Assembly: GCA_023665905.1 (NCBI GenBank)
Contig: JAMPDA010000007.1
Coordinates: forward strand, 1 to 64,000
DNA: 64,000 bases
Reading direction: 5' to 3'
Source of the DNA: Roseburia sp.
GTDB lineage: Bacteria > Bacillota > Clostridia > Christensenellales > Pumilibacteraceae
Shown here: piece after piece, positions 18,104 to 27,198 of the stretch
How the letters are laid out: every line of letters starts with the position of its first letter
Numbering within the stretch: position 1 is the stretch's first letter
Program-made: the position numbers and the translations under genes
The notes under the pieces: model-generated
What the model saw: only the letters and a program-made list of their open reading frames with translations
Told to the model about the DNA's origin: nothing
The model's database searches: none

Positions 18104-19798
18104 ATGAAAAGCATAGCCAAAAAGATACTCGCTATTGCGGTTGCGGGAACGTTCTGCCTCGGCGCAGGCGCGCTCGCCGCGTGCAACAAGAACAGCGGCG
18201 ACGGAAAGTCCGCATACGAGATCGCCGTGGATAACGGTTTCGAGGGCACCGAGCAGGAATGGCTCGATTCGCTCAAGACATCCGTAAAGGACACGGACGT
18301 CACCTACGAGGTGGACAGCGACGGCAACACCGTGGCGGTCATAACCATAACGATGAGCGACGACACTCAAAGCGAAAAGCGCGTGGTCATGTCTCGTCGC
18401 GTAGTCGGCGTTGAGCTCGATACTAACAGCGCGATTTGGACGGCGGCGCAAGCGTCTGCCAAGAGCAACCAGACGGGCATAAATTGGGAAGTCGTCTACG
18501 ACGACGGCAGCAGAGGCTTTATTCCAGCAACCAGCTCCCAAATATTGGAAGTAGAACCCTGCACCCAATCGCAAGCGGCATGGGACGGCACTTTCACTGT
18601 CGGTAAAGTTTATCGTGTAACGTACTGCTTCGGCGCGCATTGGTATCAAACAGACTCCCTTTACGTGTACATATGCGACGACCTTTCGACTATAGACGCG
18701 CAAAAAGAGGGTAGCCTGCGATTGAGCAATCCGTTTAGCGCGCTACAGATCAACGAAACGCTCGACGTCAACACCCTCAGCCTGCGTCAAGAATATGATT
18801 TGTACAACAAGATCCAAGAAGATTATACCGCCGCAGGAGATGAATATCATTACGGTTACAGTAATTTCTCCAGCTACACCCCCGTCACGGCGGCAATGCT
18901 CGGCGCTGTGGACACCTCGTCGGTCGGCTACAAGAATGTCACCGTTACCTACAACCAAAAGGAATATACCGACAGTATAGAAGTCTACGACCCGTCCGTC
19001 ACTACCGTGGAATACATGTATTTCGTCGATCCCGAAGATGAACTGCCCGACTCCATTGTCGTCACGCAGGGCAGCGGCATGACTGCGGCTTTGGCGACCG
19101 AAGTCGCGAAGTTCGCAAATAAGGAAGCCGAAGTTTACTATTACGTGTACACAAACGGCAGACGTAGCGAATACATCACCGTAACAGCTTCGATGCTCGA
19201 CTCGAGCGCCGTACAGAACACGCCCGGCGCTTACAGCGTTACTGTGACGTACAAAGGCTACGTGCGCGAGATCCCCGTTATAGTCGCGCCCGACATGTCC
19301 GCCGCGACTAAGACGCAGACCCTTACGGGTAATATAACTACGATTTACGACTTGCTGTCGGGCGGAGAAACTATCGACAAGATCGAGCTTTACGACAACG
19401 GCTACGCGGAAGCGTTTTCCGACGATTATTCGCTTGCAGGCATGCTCGGCTACCTCGGCTACACCCTCGACAACGGCACGCTCACCGTCAAGTACAACGG
19501 CAAGAATATCGCGATTGCCAAAGTGACGGGCACGACTTTCGCGCCGTACGAGTTCCAGACTTCGCAACTCGTAAAAACGTACACCGGAAGCGTGAATATG
19601 GGCGCAACCACGCCGATAACGCTCAAAACGTACGACAACGGCTTTGCCGAGTTCACGATGGGCGCCGCGCCCGCCGCGCAGACTTATGTGCTCGGCTACG
19701 CGCAAGACGGCGACACGATAACCGTAACGGCGCCGATGTATAGCATTTCCTTCACCGTCGGCGCAAACGACACGATAACGATGGACACGGGCATGTAA
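18104..19798 (+). CDS. Surface lipoprotein with bacterial Ig-like regions
   Basis: Start at ATG 18104 behind GGAGGG; 564 residues. The signal peptide ends in the lipobox GALAAC, followed by a short KSAYEIAVDNGFEGTEQEWL module that also occurs in the lipoprotein at 53802, there beside collagen-like repeats. The rest is Thr/Tyr/Val-rich. Two segments (about 285-325 and 385-410) with SVTVTYKGYVREIPVIVA and NVTVTYNQKEYTDSIEV look like bacterial Ig-like (Big_3-type) strands. The protein should be anchored outside the membrane; its target is unknown. Expression is probably switched by the poly-C promoter, and a strong terminator follows. Confidence 0.75.
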   Translation: MKSIAKKILAIAVAGTFCLGAGALAACNKNSGDGKSAYEIAVDNGFEGTEQEWLDSLKTSVKDTDVTYEVDSDGNTVAVITITMSDDTQSEKRVVMSRRVVGVELDTNSAIWTAAQASAKSNQTGINWEVVYDDGSRGFIPATSSQILEVEPCTQSQAAWDGTFTVGKVYRVTYCFGAHWYQTDSLYVYICDDLSTIDAQKEGSLRLSNPFSALQINETLDVNTLSLRQEYDLYNKIQEDYTAAGDEYHYGYSNFSSYTPVTAAMLGAVDTSSVGYKNVTVTYNQKEYTDSIEVYDPSVTTVEYMYFVDPEDELPDSIVVTQGSGMTAALATEVAKFANKEAEVYYYVYTNGRRSEYITVTASMLDSSAVQNTPGAYSVTVTYKGYVREIPVIVAPDMSAATKTQTLTGNITTIYDLLSGGETIDKIELYDNGYAEAFSDDYSLAGMLGYLGYTLDNGTLTVKYNGKNIAIAKVTGTTFAPYEFQTSQLVKTYTGSVNMGATTPITLKTYDNGFAEFTMGAAPAAQTYVLGYAQDGDTITVTAPMYSISFTVGANDTITMDTGM

Positions 19799-19831
19799 CG
19801 ACCCTAACGATATCCCGTTACACAGAATAAT

Positions 19832-19870
19832 AACCAAGCGAGCCGCGATATTTCGCGGCTCGCTTGGTTT
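19832..19870 (+). terminator. Strong intrinsic terminator
   Basis: Perfect 17-bp arms AACCAAGCGAGCCGCGA and TCGCGGCTCGCTTGGTT with a short TATT loop, placed 34 bp after the lipoprotein stop. It has a short T-rich tail and may work in both directions. Confidence 0.85.
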
Positions 19871-19879
19871 ATTGTGTAA

Positions 19880-20655
19880 TTTCGACTTATACGAGAACAG
19901 CATAACCAACGCCTTGTCATTTCGACCGGAGCGACGGAAGCCTTTTCTTCCCGATGTCATTTCGACCTATGCGAGAACAGCACAACCACCACCTTGTCAT
20001 TTCGACCGAAGCGACGGAAGCCTATATCCCCCGATGTCATTTCGACCTATGCGAGTACAGCCAAACCACCTGTTTGTCATTTCGACCGAAGTGACGGAAG
20101 CCTTTTCTTCCCGATGTCATTTCGACCGGAGCGCGTCAGCGCGGAGCGGAGAAATCCAGCGGCTTTGCCGCGCATTACCAATAGTAAAGCTTTTTCACCT
20201 TGCGGCGGATCGCCTAGACCTCTCGACTTCGCTCGAGGTGACAAAAAGGTGGTTGGGGTGTACGGGATTGATAATGGCACGCTTCGCTTTGTTGTAAACA
20301 GACAAGCACAACCAACTCCTTGCCATTTCTACCGAAGCGACGTAAGCCTTTTATTCCCGATGTCATTTCGACCGGAGCGCGTCAGCGCGAAGCGGAGAAA
20401 TCCAGCGGCTTTGCCGCGCATTACCAATAGTTCAGCTTCCCACCCTGCGGCGGTTCGCCTAGACCTCTCGACTGCGCTCGAGGTGACAAGGAGTTTGTTT
20501 TGCCGCTTCACCCAATGCCGCACACTCCAACCACCCTCATGTCATTTCGACCCATGCGAGAACAGCAAAATCACCACCTTGTCATTTCGACCGGAGCGAG
20601 CAATAGCGAGCGCAGCGGAGAAATCCAGGCGCGTTAGCGCCGCACTTGCAGGACT
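19880..20655. repeat. Second cluster of dispersed palindromic repeats
   Basis: About 780 bp without a gene. TCATTTCGACC half-elements recur at about 19918, 19957, 19998, 20037, 20078, 20117, 20361, 20540 and 20581. Full elements with GAGCGGAGAAATCCAGCGG and the inverse end CCTCTCGACT-CGCTCGAGGTGACA lie at 20117-20242 and 20361-20488. Several short copies carry only the first 20-40 bp followed by GACGGAAGCC, so truncated forms have been amplified in tandem. Confidence 0.8.
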
Positions 20656-20702
20656 CAATACAATTAAGAGCAAAGCCAAAACTTTTTTGCTATCATCGTT
20701 TC

Positions 20703-21605
20703 TCAATAGTCAAGCTTATAAAACTCATCTAACGGCAAAGACAATATTTCTAACCATTTGTGCTCAGGGAATCCCATAAGTTTAATATTTACGCAAGGGA
20801 ATTGTTCGATCAACGCTCCGACGCTGACTATGAATTTTTTCCAATGACTGTCATTAGGCAATAGATGCTTCAAACATATGAGCGTTGCGAAAACACGATA
20901 ATTGCCGATACCCCTCTCGGTATATTGCTTATACAGTTGCGGTCTTGAAGTTAAGTTGATATTATAAAGTCGCCCATAGTGAGCGCATATATTTCTGACT
21001 ATCGTCAAATGCTCTATCCAGCTTTCCAAATATGTATATTTTACGCCGTACAAATTTGCGATTTCCTGTTTATCTTCATTCTTCATGTTCTTATAAAATT
21101 TTGATAATGTACCAAAGCTGAGCAATTCTACCAATGCATAAAACGGAAGCTCTCCACCTTCGTAATTTTCGCGAAAATTTTTAACGAACGCCGACTTACG
21201 GCTACGCTCGATTTCAGCATTGATTTCAAGTAAACATTTTGCATGAAATTCCGGATTTCGAAAGTTCCGAACATCTTTATATCCCAACACACCGTATTTA
21301 CAAGAAAAATAATTTGCGACACGGCAACGCAAATTGACTTCTACCTTCTCAATCTGAGGAAACAGCAAGTACCTAAACTTTGAATTAAATATGTACAAAC
21401 CCTTGATCTGCTCAAACGTTACGTCGTTCTTAAATGTGGAATCGTCATTTTTAAGCCCAAGTCCAAAAGCTTTTATTAGGCGAAAATACGAAACATTATT
21501 TAAAAAATCATGCGCCGACCGTTCATCGTCAATTTGCAACCCGATACTCTTTAGATTTTCTATTTGTCGGTCTATGTCAAGTGGCGGCTGATGTTGTTTA
21601 GGCAT
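20703..21605 (-). CDS. Abi_2 (AbiD/AbiF-like) HEPN protein
   Basis: The 300-residue protein matches the Abi_2 abortive-infection family: N-terminal PPLDIDRQIENLKSIGLQIDD, then SYFRLIKAF, LLFPQIEKVEVNLRCRVA, and the HEPN RNase motif RNICAH (R204-H209) continued as YGRLYN. Family members are toxic RNases that act in phage defence, and AbiF-type proteins have been linked to RNA antitoxins and the origin of Cas13. Codon use is clearly more AT-rich than in the core genes, a sign of transfer. It stands alone behind a consensus promoter with an operator-like inverted repeat. No protein antitoxin is adjacent, and I see no obvious ncRNA partner in the short leader. Confidence 0.85.
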   Translation of the reverse strand: MPKQHQPPLDIDRQIENLKSIGLQIDDERSAHDFLNNVSYFRLIKAFGLGLKNDDSTFKNDVTFEQIKGLYIFNSKFRYLLFPQIEKVEVNLRCRVANYFSCKYGVLGYKDVRNFRNPEFHAKCLLEINAEIERSRKSAFVKNFRENYEGGELPFYALVELLSFGTLSKFYKNMKNEDKQEIANLYGVKYTYLESWIEHLTIVRNICAHYGRLYNINLTSRPQLYKQYTERGIGNYRVFATLICLKHLLPNDSHWKKFIVSVGALIEQFPCVNIKLMGFPEHKWLEILSLPLDEFYKLDY

Positions 21606-21633
21606 TTTTCTTTTGTCCTTTATATAAAAAATG

Positions 21634-21679
21634 ACCTCGCGTGGTACGCATTATAAAGAGGCGTGCGAGGTTCTGTCAA
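21634..21679 (-). promoter_or_regulatory. Consensus promoter with inverted repeat over the -10 box (Abi_2 gene)
   Basis: Minus strand TTGACA (21679-21674), 18 bp, TATAAT (21655-21650), both exact consensus. An inverted repeat ACCTCGC ... GCGAGGT (21671-21665 and 21640-21634), with inner ACGC/GCGT pairing, is centred on the -10 box. It could be a repressor operator or an RNA hairpin. Confidence 0.75.
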
Positions 21680-21807
21680 CACTATTATATGCCTAATAGG
21701 AATAAAAGTCAACCCAAATCAAACAATTTGTTCGATTTTTTTATAATCCACCCCCAAGAGCGCTTTAAAAGCGCCCTCGTATGTTTCTATCGCCGCTCGA
21801 AATGCAC

Positions 21808-22680
21808 TCACTTTATCGGCAAAAGCTCGATATAGCCGCGCGAGCCGACGGGCTCCAACTGGATACGCGGATTTTTGCCGTCCCATTTATAGCCGATGAC
21901 AGACGGGTCGTACTTTTTGATAGCCGCTTGCACTTCCTCTATAGCAGTGCCGAAATTCTCTTCGGCAAACGGTTCACCCTGAAACATCAGGTACTTCGCG
22001 GCAGGCAGCGTTATTATATCGAAGCCGTCGGGGATACCGCCCGAATAGCCCACGGGCACTTCCACACCCTGTACGTACTCGCTCGTGCCGGGCTTGATAT
22101 ATTTTTGCGGCAGCCACATACACACGGGTTCGCCCGAGATCGATTTTATGCTCGTGAGTATCCCCCAAACGTCGCAACCGACCTCGTTACAGTACGTCCA
22201 ATATTCGGTAGCGGTTTTTCCGCGCTTGAAGATCACGTCGCGTTGCGGCTTGTCTATCACTTGGATAAAGACATTCTTTGTGTTTTGCATTGTTTTTGCT
22301 CTCCTTGCAATGTATTTGAATTTTACGCCGTAAGGATTAAACAGAGCAAGCGGCGTGGGATCTAACGCGTATTGCTTGGGGTTGCACCCGAACTCGCGCG
22401 CAAAAGCACGGGTATAACCGTCCACACTGCCGAATCCCAAATCGAAAGCGACGTCCGAAATGTTCACCTTTTCGTCGCGCAGTCTTAACGCCGAAAACTT
22501 CAGGCGCAACCGCCTGATGTAATCGGACGGAGTAACGCCGAGTTGCGCGACGAATATGCGCCGCGCATACCAGGGCGAGTACATTGCGGCTTTCGCCAAG
22601 TCCGCAAGCGTTATGTCCTCCGACAGGTGCGCCGCAATATAGTCCTGCATTCGTTGCACCGCTTCGATTTGTTCTTGCAC
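21808..22680 (-). CDS. AraC family regulator with GyrI-like ligand domain
   Basis: The 290-residue protein has an N-terminal AraC/XylS double helix-turn-helix (about 8-105: ITLADLAKAAMYSPWYARRIF and VNISDVAFDLGFGSVDGYTRAF). A C-terminal GyrI-like/effector-binding domain follows (about 130-290: NVFIQVIDKPQRDVIFKRG, GEPFAEENFGTAIEEVQAAI). This Rob/SoxS-like layout usually binds small hydrophobic molecules and controls efflux or stress genes. The start is GTG with GAGGTG just upstream. No efflux gene is adjacent, so its regulon lies elsewhere. Confidence 0.9.
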   Translation of the reverse strand: MQEQIEAVQRMQDYIAAHLSEDITLADLAKAAMYSPWYARRIFVAQLGVTPSDYIRRLRLKFSALRLRDEKVNISDVAFDLGFGSVDGYTRAFAREFGCNPKQYALDPTPLALFNPYGVKFKYIARRAKTMQNTKNVFIQVIDKPQRDVIFKRGKTATEYWTYCNEVGCDVWGILTSIKSISGEPVCMWLPQKYIKPGTSEYVQGVEVPVGYSGGIPDGFDIITLPAAKYLMFQGEPFAEENFGTAIEEVQAAIKKYDPSVIGYKWDGKNPRIQLEPVGSRGYIELLPIK

Positions 22681-22842
22681 CGTTCACCTCACAGCACAGT
22701 CAGTGTATCATACCCGTTACGGATAAATCTCGACTTTATTTGCTCATTGTACCATTTTTGCAAAATGTACGCAACCGCATAAATTCGATATTCACGGGCG
22801 AGAGCCGAATTAATGTTGTAAGCTGTTGTCGTGGAGGTCGAT

Positions 22843-22986
22843 ATGGAAAAAATCTGTATGAAACTCGGCTTAGTTCTCGCCGAGTATGCAAACGTCAAAC
22901 CGAACAATGCCGGTATGCAAAAAGAAGCAACGGACGAGCTTTGCACCGCTCTGTTTACCCTATCGGAAGCGGAGGACAACGTATAA
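22843..22986 (+). CDS. 47-residue protein upstream of integrase
   Basis: The small frame (MEKICMKLGLVLAEYANVKP, ending LFTLSEAEDNV) starts at an ATG 6 bp after GGAGG and ends in TAATG, which overlaps the integrase start by one base. That spacing strongly suggests a real, translationally coupled gene. The protein is mostly helical with no DNA-binding motif I recognise. In this position one would expect an excisionase or transfer regulator, but it is too short and dissimilar to claim that. Confidence 0.6.
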   Translation: MEKICMKLGLVLAEYANVKPNNAGMQKEATDELCTALFTLSEAEDNV

Positions 22987-23894
22987 TGCAATACAAAGAT
23001 TGGTTAAACGAATGGCTGGAAACCACGATAAAGCCCATGGCAAAATACCGCACCTATGAAAAGTACGGCAGGATAGTAAATAAGCATCTAATACCGGCAT
23101 TGGGCGAGTATGATTTACAAGACCTGTCCGCCTTGATACTTCAGTCGTACATAGCCGAGCTGTGCGGTAAGTACGCGACGAACACCGTTACGGGAATAGT
23201 CGCGGTCATAAACAACTCGCTGGACAGAGCTTTCAAAATAGGGATAACGGATAGGAATTATGCCGCCGGTATAGTCTACCCGAAAACGCAAGATAGCGAA
23301 GTGCAGTGCTTTACCGTGCAAGAGCAAAAGAAAATAGAGAGCTACATAATAAAGTCTGACAAGGACAAGCTGTTCGGGATAATACTATGCTTATATACAG
23401 GACTGCGTATAGGCGAATTGCTTGCGCTCAAATGGTCGGACATAGACTTCGATAAAGCCTTGATAACCGTGTCCAATTCCTGCCGCGACGCTTGGGAAAA
23501 CGGCAGATACGTAAAAGTATTCGATACGCCCAAAACGGCAAATTCTCGGCGCGTTATTCCGCTTCCGAAACAGCTTATACAACCGTTAAAAGCAATAAGA
23601 AAGCGTAGCCACGACGAAATGGTCGTAAGCGGCAAGACCGATGGGCAAATTTCGATACGGTCGTATCAGCGCACGTTCGAGTTGCTGTTAAAGAAAATAC
23701 GCGTCGAGCATAAAGGCTTTCACGTCCTGCGACACACCTTTGCCACGCGCGCGATAGAGTGCGGAATGGACGTCAAAACACTGTCCGAGATAATGGGACA
23801 CAAAAACCCTAACGTAACGCTCAAAAGATATGTGCGAAGCCTACTCGAACACAAGACGGCAATGATGAACAGGCTCGGCAAATTATTCGAGTAA
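22986..23894 (+). CDS. Tyrosine site-specific integrase
   Basis: About 302 residues from the ATG at 22986; the longer upstream frame lacks a ribosome site. The N-terminal SAM-like DNA-binding domain (WLNEWLETTIKPMAKYRTYEKY) is followed by the catalytic domain with R in YTGLRIGELLALKWSD, HVLRHTFATR, GHKNPNVTLKRYVR and the Tyr nucleophile, so all catalytic residues are present. The small SAM-like + catalytic layout is typical of Tn916-like and prophage integrases. No other mobile-element gene is next to it; it is either the remnant of an element or the marker of a cargo island that includes the neighbouring accessory genes. Confidence 0.92.
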   Translation: MQYKDWLNEWLETTIKPMAKYRTYEKYGRIVNKHLIPALGEYDLQDLSALILQSYIAELCGKYATNTVTGIVAVINNSLDRAFKIGITDRNYAAGIVYPKTQDSEVQCFTVQEQKKIESYIIKSDKDKLFGIILCLYTGLRIGELLALKWSDIDFDKALITVSNSCRDAWENGRYVKVFDTPKTANSRRVIPLPKQLIQPLKAIRKRSHDEMVVSGKTDGQISIRSYQRTFELLLKKIRVEHKGFHVLRHTFATRAIECGMDVKTLSEIMGHKNPNVTLKRYVRSLLEHKTAMMNRLGKLFE

Positions 23895-23933
23895 AGTTAT
23901 AACAAAAAAGCGACCGTACCGGTCGCCCAAAAT

Positions 23934-23960
23934 GTTCATGTATTTATATAATACATGAAC
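23934..23960. repeat. Palindrome copy 1 (GTTCATGTATT...ATACATGAAC)
   Basis: A 27-nt near-perfect palindrome with arms GTTCATGTATT / AATACATGAAC lies 40 bp after the integrase stop. A second, inverted copy lies at 24072-24098. Just upstream, GCGACCG/CGGTCGC (23910-23926) forms a small hairpin. The core includes TATAAT, so the palindrome may overlap a promoter. Confidence 0.7.
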
Positions 23961-24071
23961 AAAATATACGATAATGATACTCTATCCTATGGAATTTGTC
24001 AAGGCTTTGAGCGCAAATTCAGACATAATTTGCCATTTTTACGACCATATGCGACCATAACGCCCGACACT

Positions 24072-24098
24072 GTTCATGTATTATATAAATCAATGAAC
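24072..24098. repeat. Palindrome copy 2, inverted
   Basis: This 27-nt segment matches the reverse complement of copy 1 at about 25 of 27 positions. It ends 29 bp before the first gene of the zinc-ribbon operon and overlaps its AT-rich promoter zone (TATTATATAAAT). It is a candidate operator, or an integrase arm site. The 110 bp between the copies contain no gene. Confidence 0.65.
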
Positions 24099-24127
24099 AA
24101 ATCAATTTATTCTTACAGGAGAAGTTT

Positions 24128-24949
24128 ATGGGAAATCTACTTACTTGTTATCATCACTCCAACTGTGATGACCGACCTGCGGTCGCAACGTGCAGTAATT
24201 GCGGCAAAGGGCTTTGCACGGAATGTGCGGACAAGCTCCACTCGCCCACTACGGGCAATGTACTCTGCGTTGACTGTCTAAACGCCGAACTCGACACCAC
24301 CGTTGCAAAGGCGTCGGCGGCGAGCAAAGCGATCCAAAAAGAGCTTATCACGATCGGCGTGGGCTTGGTGATAGGTATAATCATCGCCGCGATATTCGGA
24401 ACACTCGTGACGGGCACGTTCCACTTTGTGGCGTTTTTCATTCCCACGCTGTGCGCGTCTTTCGGCACGATCTGGCAAATGTGCAGATATCGCGGCGTTT
24501 TGGTCGGCATACTGTTTTTCATAGGTTTGATGCTTGTGTCGCCGGTCATATTCGTCTGGCGTATCGTAGTCCGAGTCAGGGACATTATAGCGCTTAAAAA
24601 GTTCGCCGATTGTCAGGTTGCGTATCGCAATGCAAACGACAACTTCTTCCGTCTTGCGCGGTCTATGAAGAGCGAAAAGATCGATCCCGAAGCTATCCGT
24701 CGCGAACTCGAAGTCAAGTATGCGGCGCTTCGCGAGCAAGACGCTGCCGAATATGAAAAGAAGGTCAAAGCCGGCGTTGACTCCAAGATCGCCGAACGCG
24801 AGGCGGAGATGGAAGAGATCCGCAAAACGCTCAACGAGATCAAAGAACAGCAAAACAGCATGGCAGGCGCTATGAGCGGCGTTGACAAAGCGAGCAAACA
24901 GCTCGGCGGCGAAAAGAAAACGCACGACCGCGAAGCCATCGAGGTTTAA
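24128..24949 (+). CDS. Zinc-binding membrane protein with coiled coil (operon gene 1)
   Basis: The 273-residue protein begins with a B-box-like Cys/His cluster (CYHHSNC, CSNCGKGLCTEC, CVDC; residues 7-50). A hydrophobic stretch follows with two or three membrane segments (about 72-150), then a charged cytoplasmic coiled coil (about 165-240, REAEMEEIRKTLNEIKEQQ). It looks like a membrane sensor or anchor. The next gene starts 20 bp downstream. The layout recalls zinc-ribbon membrane proteins such as YdjG beside SPFH proteins in Bacillus, but I cannot assign a family. AGGAGA precedes the ATG. Confidence 0.7.
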   Translation: MGNLLTCYHHSNCDDRPAVATCSNCGKGLCTECADKLHSPTTGNVLCVDCLNAELDTTVAKASAASKAIQKELITIGVGLVIGIIIAAIFGTLVTGTFHFVAFFIPTLCASFGTIWQMCRYRGVLVGILFFIGLMLVSPVIFVWRIVVRVRDIIALKKFADCQVAYRNANDNFFRLARSMKSEKIDPEAIRRELEVKYAALREQDAAEYEKKVKAGVDSKIAEREAEMEEIRKTLNEIKEQQNSMAGAMSGVDKASKQLGGEKKTHDREAIEV

Positions 24950-24969
24950 CACTTAATTTCGAGGAAAAT

Positions 24970-26142
24970 ATGTGCTTTAAAAAGAAAAAGAAAGAAGTTA
25001 TCGAGTTCACCGGCGATAACAGCGTGCTGTTGCAAGAAGTGAACGCGACGAGCTACGGGAAAGACACTACCGTGGTCGTACCCATGACACATACCGCGCT
25101 TATTATACAGGATGGCGGGCTCCGCGAAAAGATCACGGGCGGCAGCGCGCCGCTCTATCGCCCTAAGGGCAACGGCTTTTTCGCAAAGCGCAAAAAGGGC
25201 GACGTTAGCTCGATCAAAGTCATCTATGTATCCAAGACGGCGCGCCTTACTATCCCCTGGGGTACCAATATCAATCAGCGCATAAGCTATAAAGAACCCA
25301 CGTCGGGACTCGACGTAACGGTGGGCGGTTTCGGCGACATGGATGTGCGCATTCGCAACGCCGAAAAGTTCTATCTCGAGCTTGTCGCCGCCGACGGCGA
25401 TTACTCGCTCGACAAGCTGCGCAACCGCATTCGCGACATAACCGTCAACGAAACTTTGCGCGCGGTCAAGCGTGTGCTCATGCTGTGCTCGCCTGCCTAC
25501 AACGAATTCGCATACGCCAAGGACGATATCCAAGACAAAGTGGGTATGCAGCTCAACGAAAAATACGTGGACGAGTTGGGGTTTGAAGTGACCAACTTCA
25601 TAATCGAAAACCTCAATATCGACGAAGCGAGCGCCAAAGAGCTCAAAAACCGCAACGCGGAGGACAGCTCGTTCAGCAGAGACGAAGTCATATACCGTCG
25701 CGAAAAAGAGGCTGAAAGACGGCGCAAACGCGACAAAGTCGAGGACCTCGATATCGACGAAACGCTCTACTCCGCCGACCTCAAACGCAAACGCGAACAG
25801 GAAGAATATCTCCGCAAAAACCGCCACGAGGACGAAGACCGTGCCTGGGCGCGCGAAGACAAAAGATCCGATTCGGAAGAGCGCCGCGGCGCTATGTACC
25901 TCGAAACCGTCAAGTCGGCGGGCTGGGAAGGCGACGCCAAAAAAGACGACGACGCTAAAAGCGTACATCACTGCACGGTGTGCGGCGCGGCATACAAACC
26001 GGGCGCGAAATTCTGTCCCGACTGCGGCGCGACGCTTCCGAGCGACAGGATCCAGACGGAGTGCCCTACGTGTCGCAACAAAGTGCCTTGGGGAACGAGC
26101 TTCTGTCCTTTCTGCGGCGCGGCTATCGAGCATAAGCGATAA
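24970..26142 (+). CDS. SPFH-domain protein with two C-terminal zinc ribbons (operon gene 2)
   Basis: The 390-residue protein has no membrane helix. The N-terminal part (about 10-215: NSVLLQEVNATSYGKDTTVVV, then PWGTNINQRISYKEPTSGLDVTVGGFGDMDVRI) is the SPFH/YdjI-like fold, which oligomerises at membranes. A long charged helix follows (about 220-320, rich in KR/DE), then two zinc ribbons: CTVCGAAYKPGAKFCPDCG (about 336-354) and CPTCRNKVPWGTSFCPFCG (about 364-382). In Bacillus such SPFH proteins belong to the PspA-linked envelope-stress network. Here it probably scaffolds its operon partners through the shared zinc-ribbon theme. Confidence 0.82.
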   Translation: MCFKKKKKEVIEFTGDNSVLLQEVNATSYGKDTTVVVPMTHTALIIQDGGLREKITGGSAPLYRPKGNGFFAKRKKGDVSSIKVIYVSKTARLTIPWGTNINQRISYKEPTSGLDVTVGGFGDMDVRIRNAEKFYLELVAADGDYSLDKLRNRIRDITVNETLRAVKRVLMLCSPAYNEFAYAKDDIQDKVGMQLNEKYVDELGFEVTNFIIENLNIDEASAKELKNRNAEDSSFSRDEVIYRREKEAERRRKRDKVEDLDIDETLYSADLKRKREQEEYLRKNRHEDEDRAWAREDKRSDSEERRGAMYLETVKSAGWEGDAKKDDDAKSVHHCTVCGAAYKPGAKFCPDCGATLPSDRIQTECPTCRNKVPWGTSFCPFCGAAIEHKR

Positions 26143-26157
26143 GCTCGGGAGGGGTTT

Positions 26158-27195
26158 GTGTTAATAACCTGTTTGGGTTGCGGACGTCAATTATACACCG
26201 AAGATCTTTCCGATAACAAGTGCCCGAAGTGTGGCGATCCCCTACCCGACGAAGATATAAATTTAAGCGAGGACTTTAAACAGCGGCTCGGATTTGCTCA
26301 TTCTTTGCGCCGCATAGGACAGTTTTCCAACGCGAAAAAAGAATTCAACAACCTACTCGCTATGAATTCCAAGGCGGGAGAAAGTTCCGATGCAAATGCG
26401 ATCAACGATGCCGAGTACAAAGCCGCGGCGCTCGGGTATTTTCTCAGTCTGTACGAAGTGACCGACTATAAATACGATAAAACGACGAGTTCTATGGAGT
26501 ATTGCGACTGCACTTCCACAAGTCTTTCGCCTGTCGAAAATTCCAATTTTTGGCGCAGTGCGGCGAGAGCCAATCGTAAATATGAGATCCTTTGCAACGC
26601 TATAGAAAAAAGCCGCCTGCGCAACATTTCGATAAAACAGGGCATTCCAAAATATCACGCCGCCATTGTCTGCGATCAGCAGATCGCGCAAGACCGTATC
26701 ATGTCGCGCAGTCTTTATGATATTCTGTCGGAGCAAGCCGATATATTTTACGCGCCCGTAACTTTGCGCGACATCGCGGCGGAAGATCGCGAATTTTATA
26801 TGTATCAGGCATTGCGCAATCCCGATATCGTTCAGCTTCTGTTCGTCGTGTATACGCAGCCGTTTGATTTTCAATACATGAACAGGGTGTATCAAGCGGA
26901 CCTCGTGCGACAGTGCGAGGACTTTGCTAAAACTCATCAAAAAGACGAGCTATACTCGGTGATCCTCGGCAACGGCGCGCCGACCGACGATATGAACGAG
27001 CTCAGCATCAAAAAGCTCAACTGCCGCGTGGTGGACGAAGGCGCGAGCAAACGCATAGCGGGCGCGCTCATAAAGATCATCGCAGGCCACATAAGCGACG
27101 AAAAACAGGAAGCGATGTGGAAGTCCGAGGGGAGGCTCGCTCCCCTTAACGCAAGCGGGTACAGTCCCGTAATATCCCCCGATCAAGGAGAGTAA
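26158..27195 (+). CDS. Zinc-ribbon protein with degenerate TIR-like domain (operon gene 3)
   Basis: The 345-residue protein starts at GTG after GGGAGGGG. It has a zinc ribbon (C5, C8, C22, C25), a TPR-like helical middle (about 40-155) and a TIR-like domain (about 165-316: YHAAIVCDQ..., SRSLYDILSEQADIFYAPVTL, FYMYQALRNPDIVQLLFVVYT, and an AGALIKIIAG end). The order zinc ribbon-helical-TIR matches a known clostridial family whose typical TIR reads PYDVFICYKE ... WVKNEW. Here the phenol-like start is changed and the acidic residue of the WxxxE-like motif appears as Asp (VYQADL), so NADase activity is doubtful. It may bind a nucleotide or act as an assembly domain. The next gene starts 3 bp downstream. 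Confidence 0.7.
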   Translation: MLITCLGCGRQLYTEDLSDNKCPKCGDPLPDEDINLSEDFKQRLGFAHSLRRIGQFSNAKKEFNNLLAMNSKAGESSDANAINDAEYKAAALGYFLSLYEVTDYKYDKTTSSMEYCDCTSTSLSPVENSNFWRSAARANRKYEILCNAIEKSRLRNISIKQGIPKYHAAIVCDQQIAQDRIMSRSLYDILSEQADIFYAPVTLRDIAAEDREFYMYQALRNPDIVQLLFVVYTQPFDFQYMNRVYQADLVRQCEDFAKTHQKDELYSVILGNGAPTDDMNELSIKKLNCRVVDEGASKRIAGALIKIIAGHISDEKQEAMWKSEGRLAPLNASGYSPVISPDQGE

Positions 27196-27198
27196 ACT

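Noticed and set aside
21606-21650. RNA antitoxin for the Abi_2 gene in its leader
   Set aside because: The predicted leader is only about 40 nt and lacks repeated guide-like structure.
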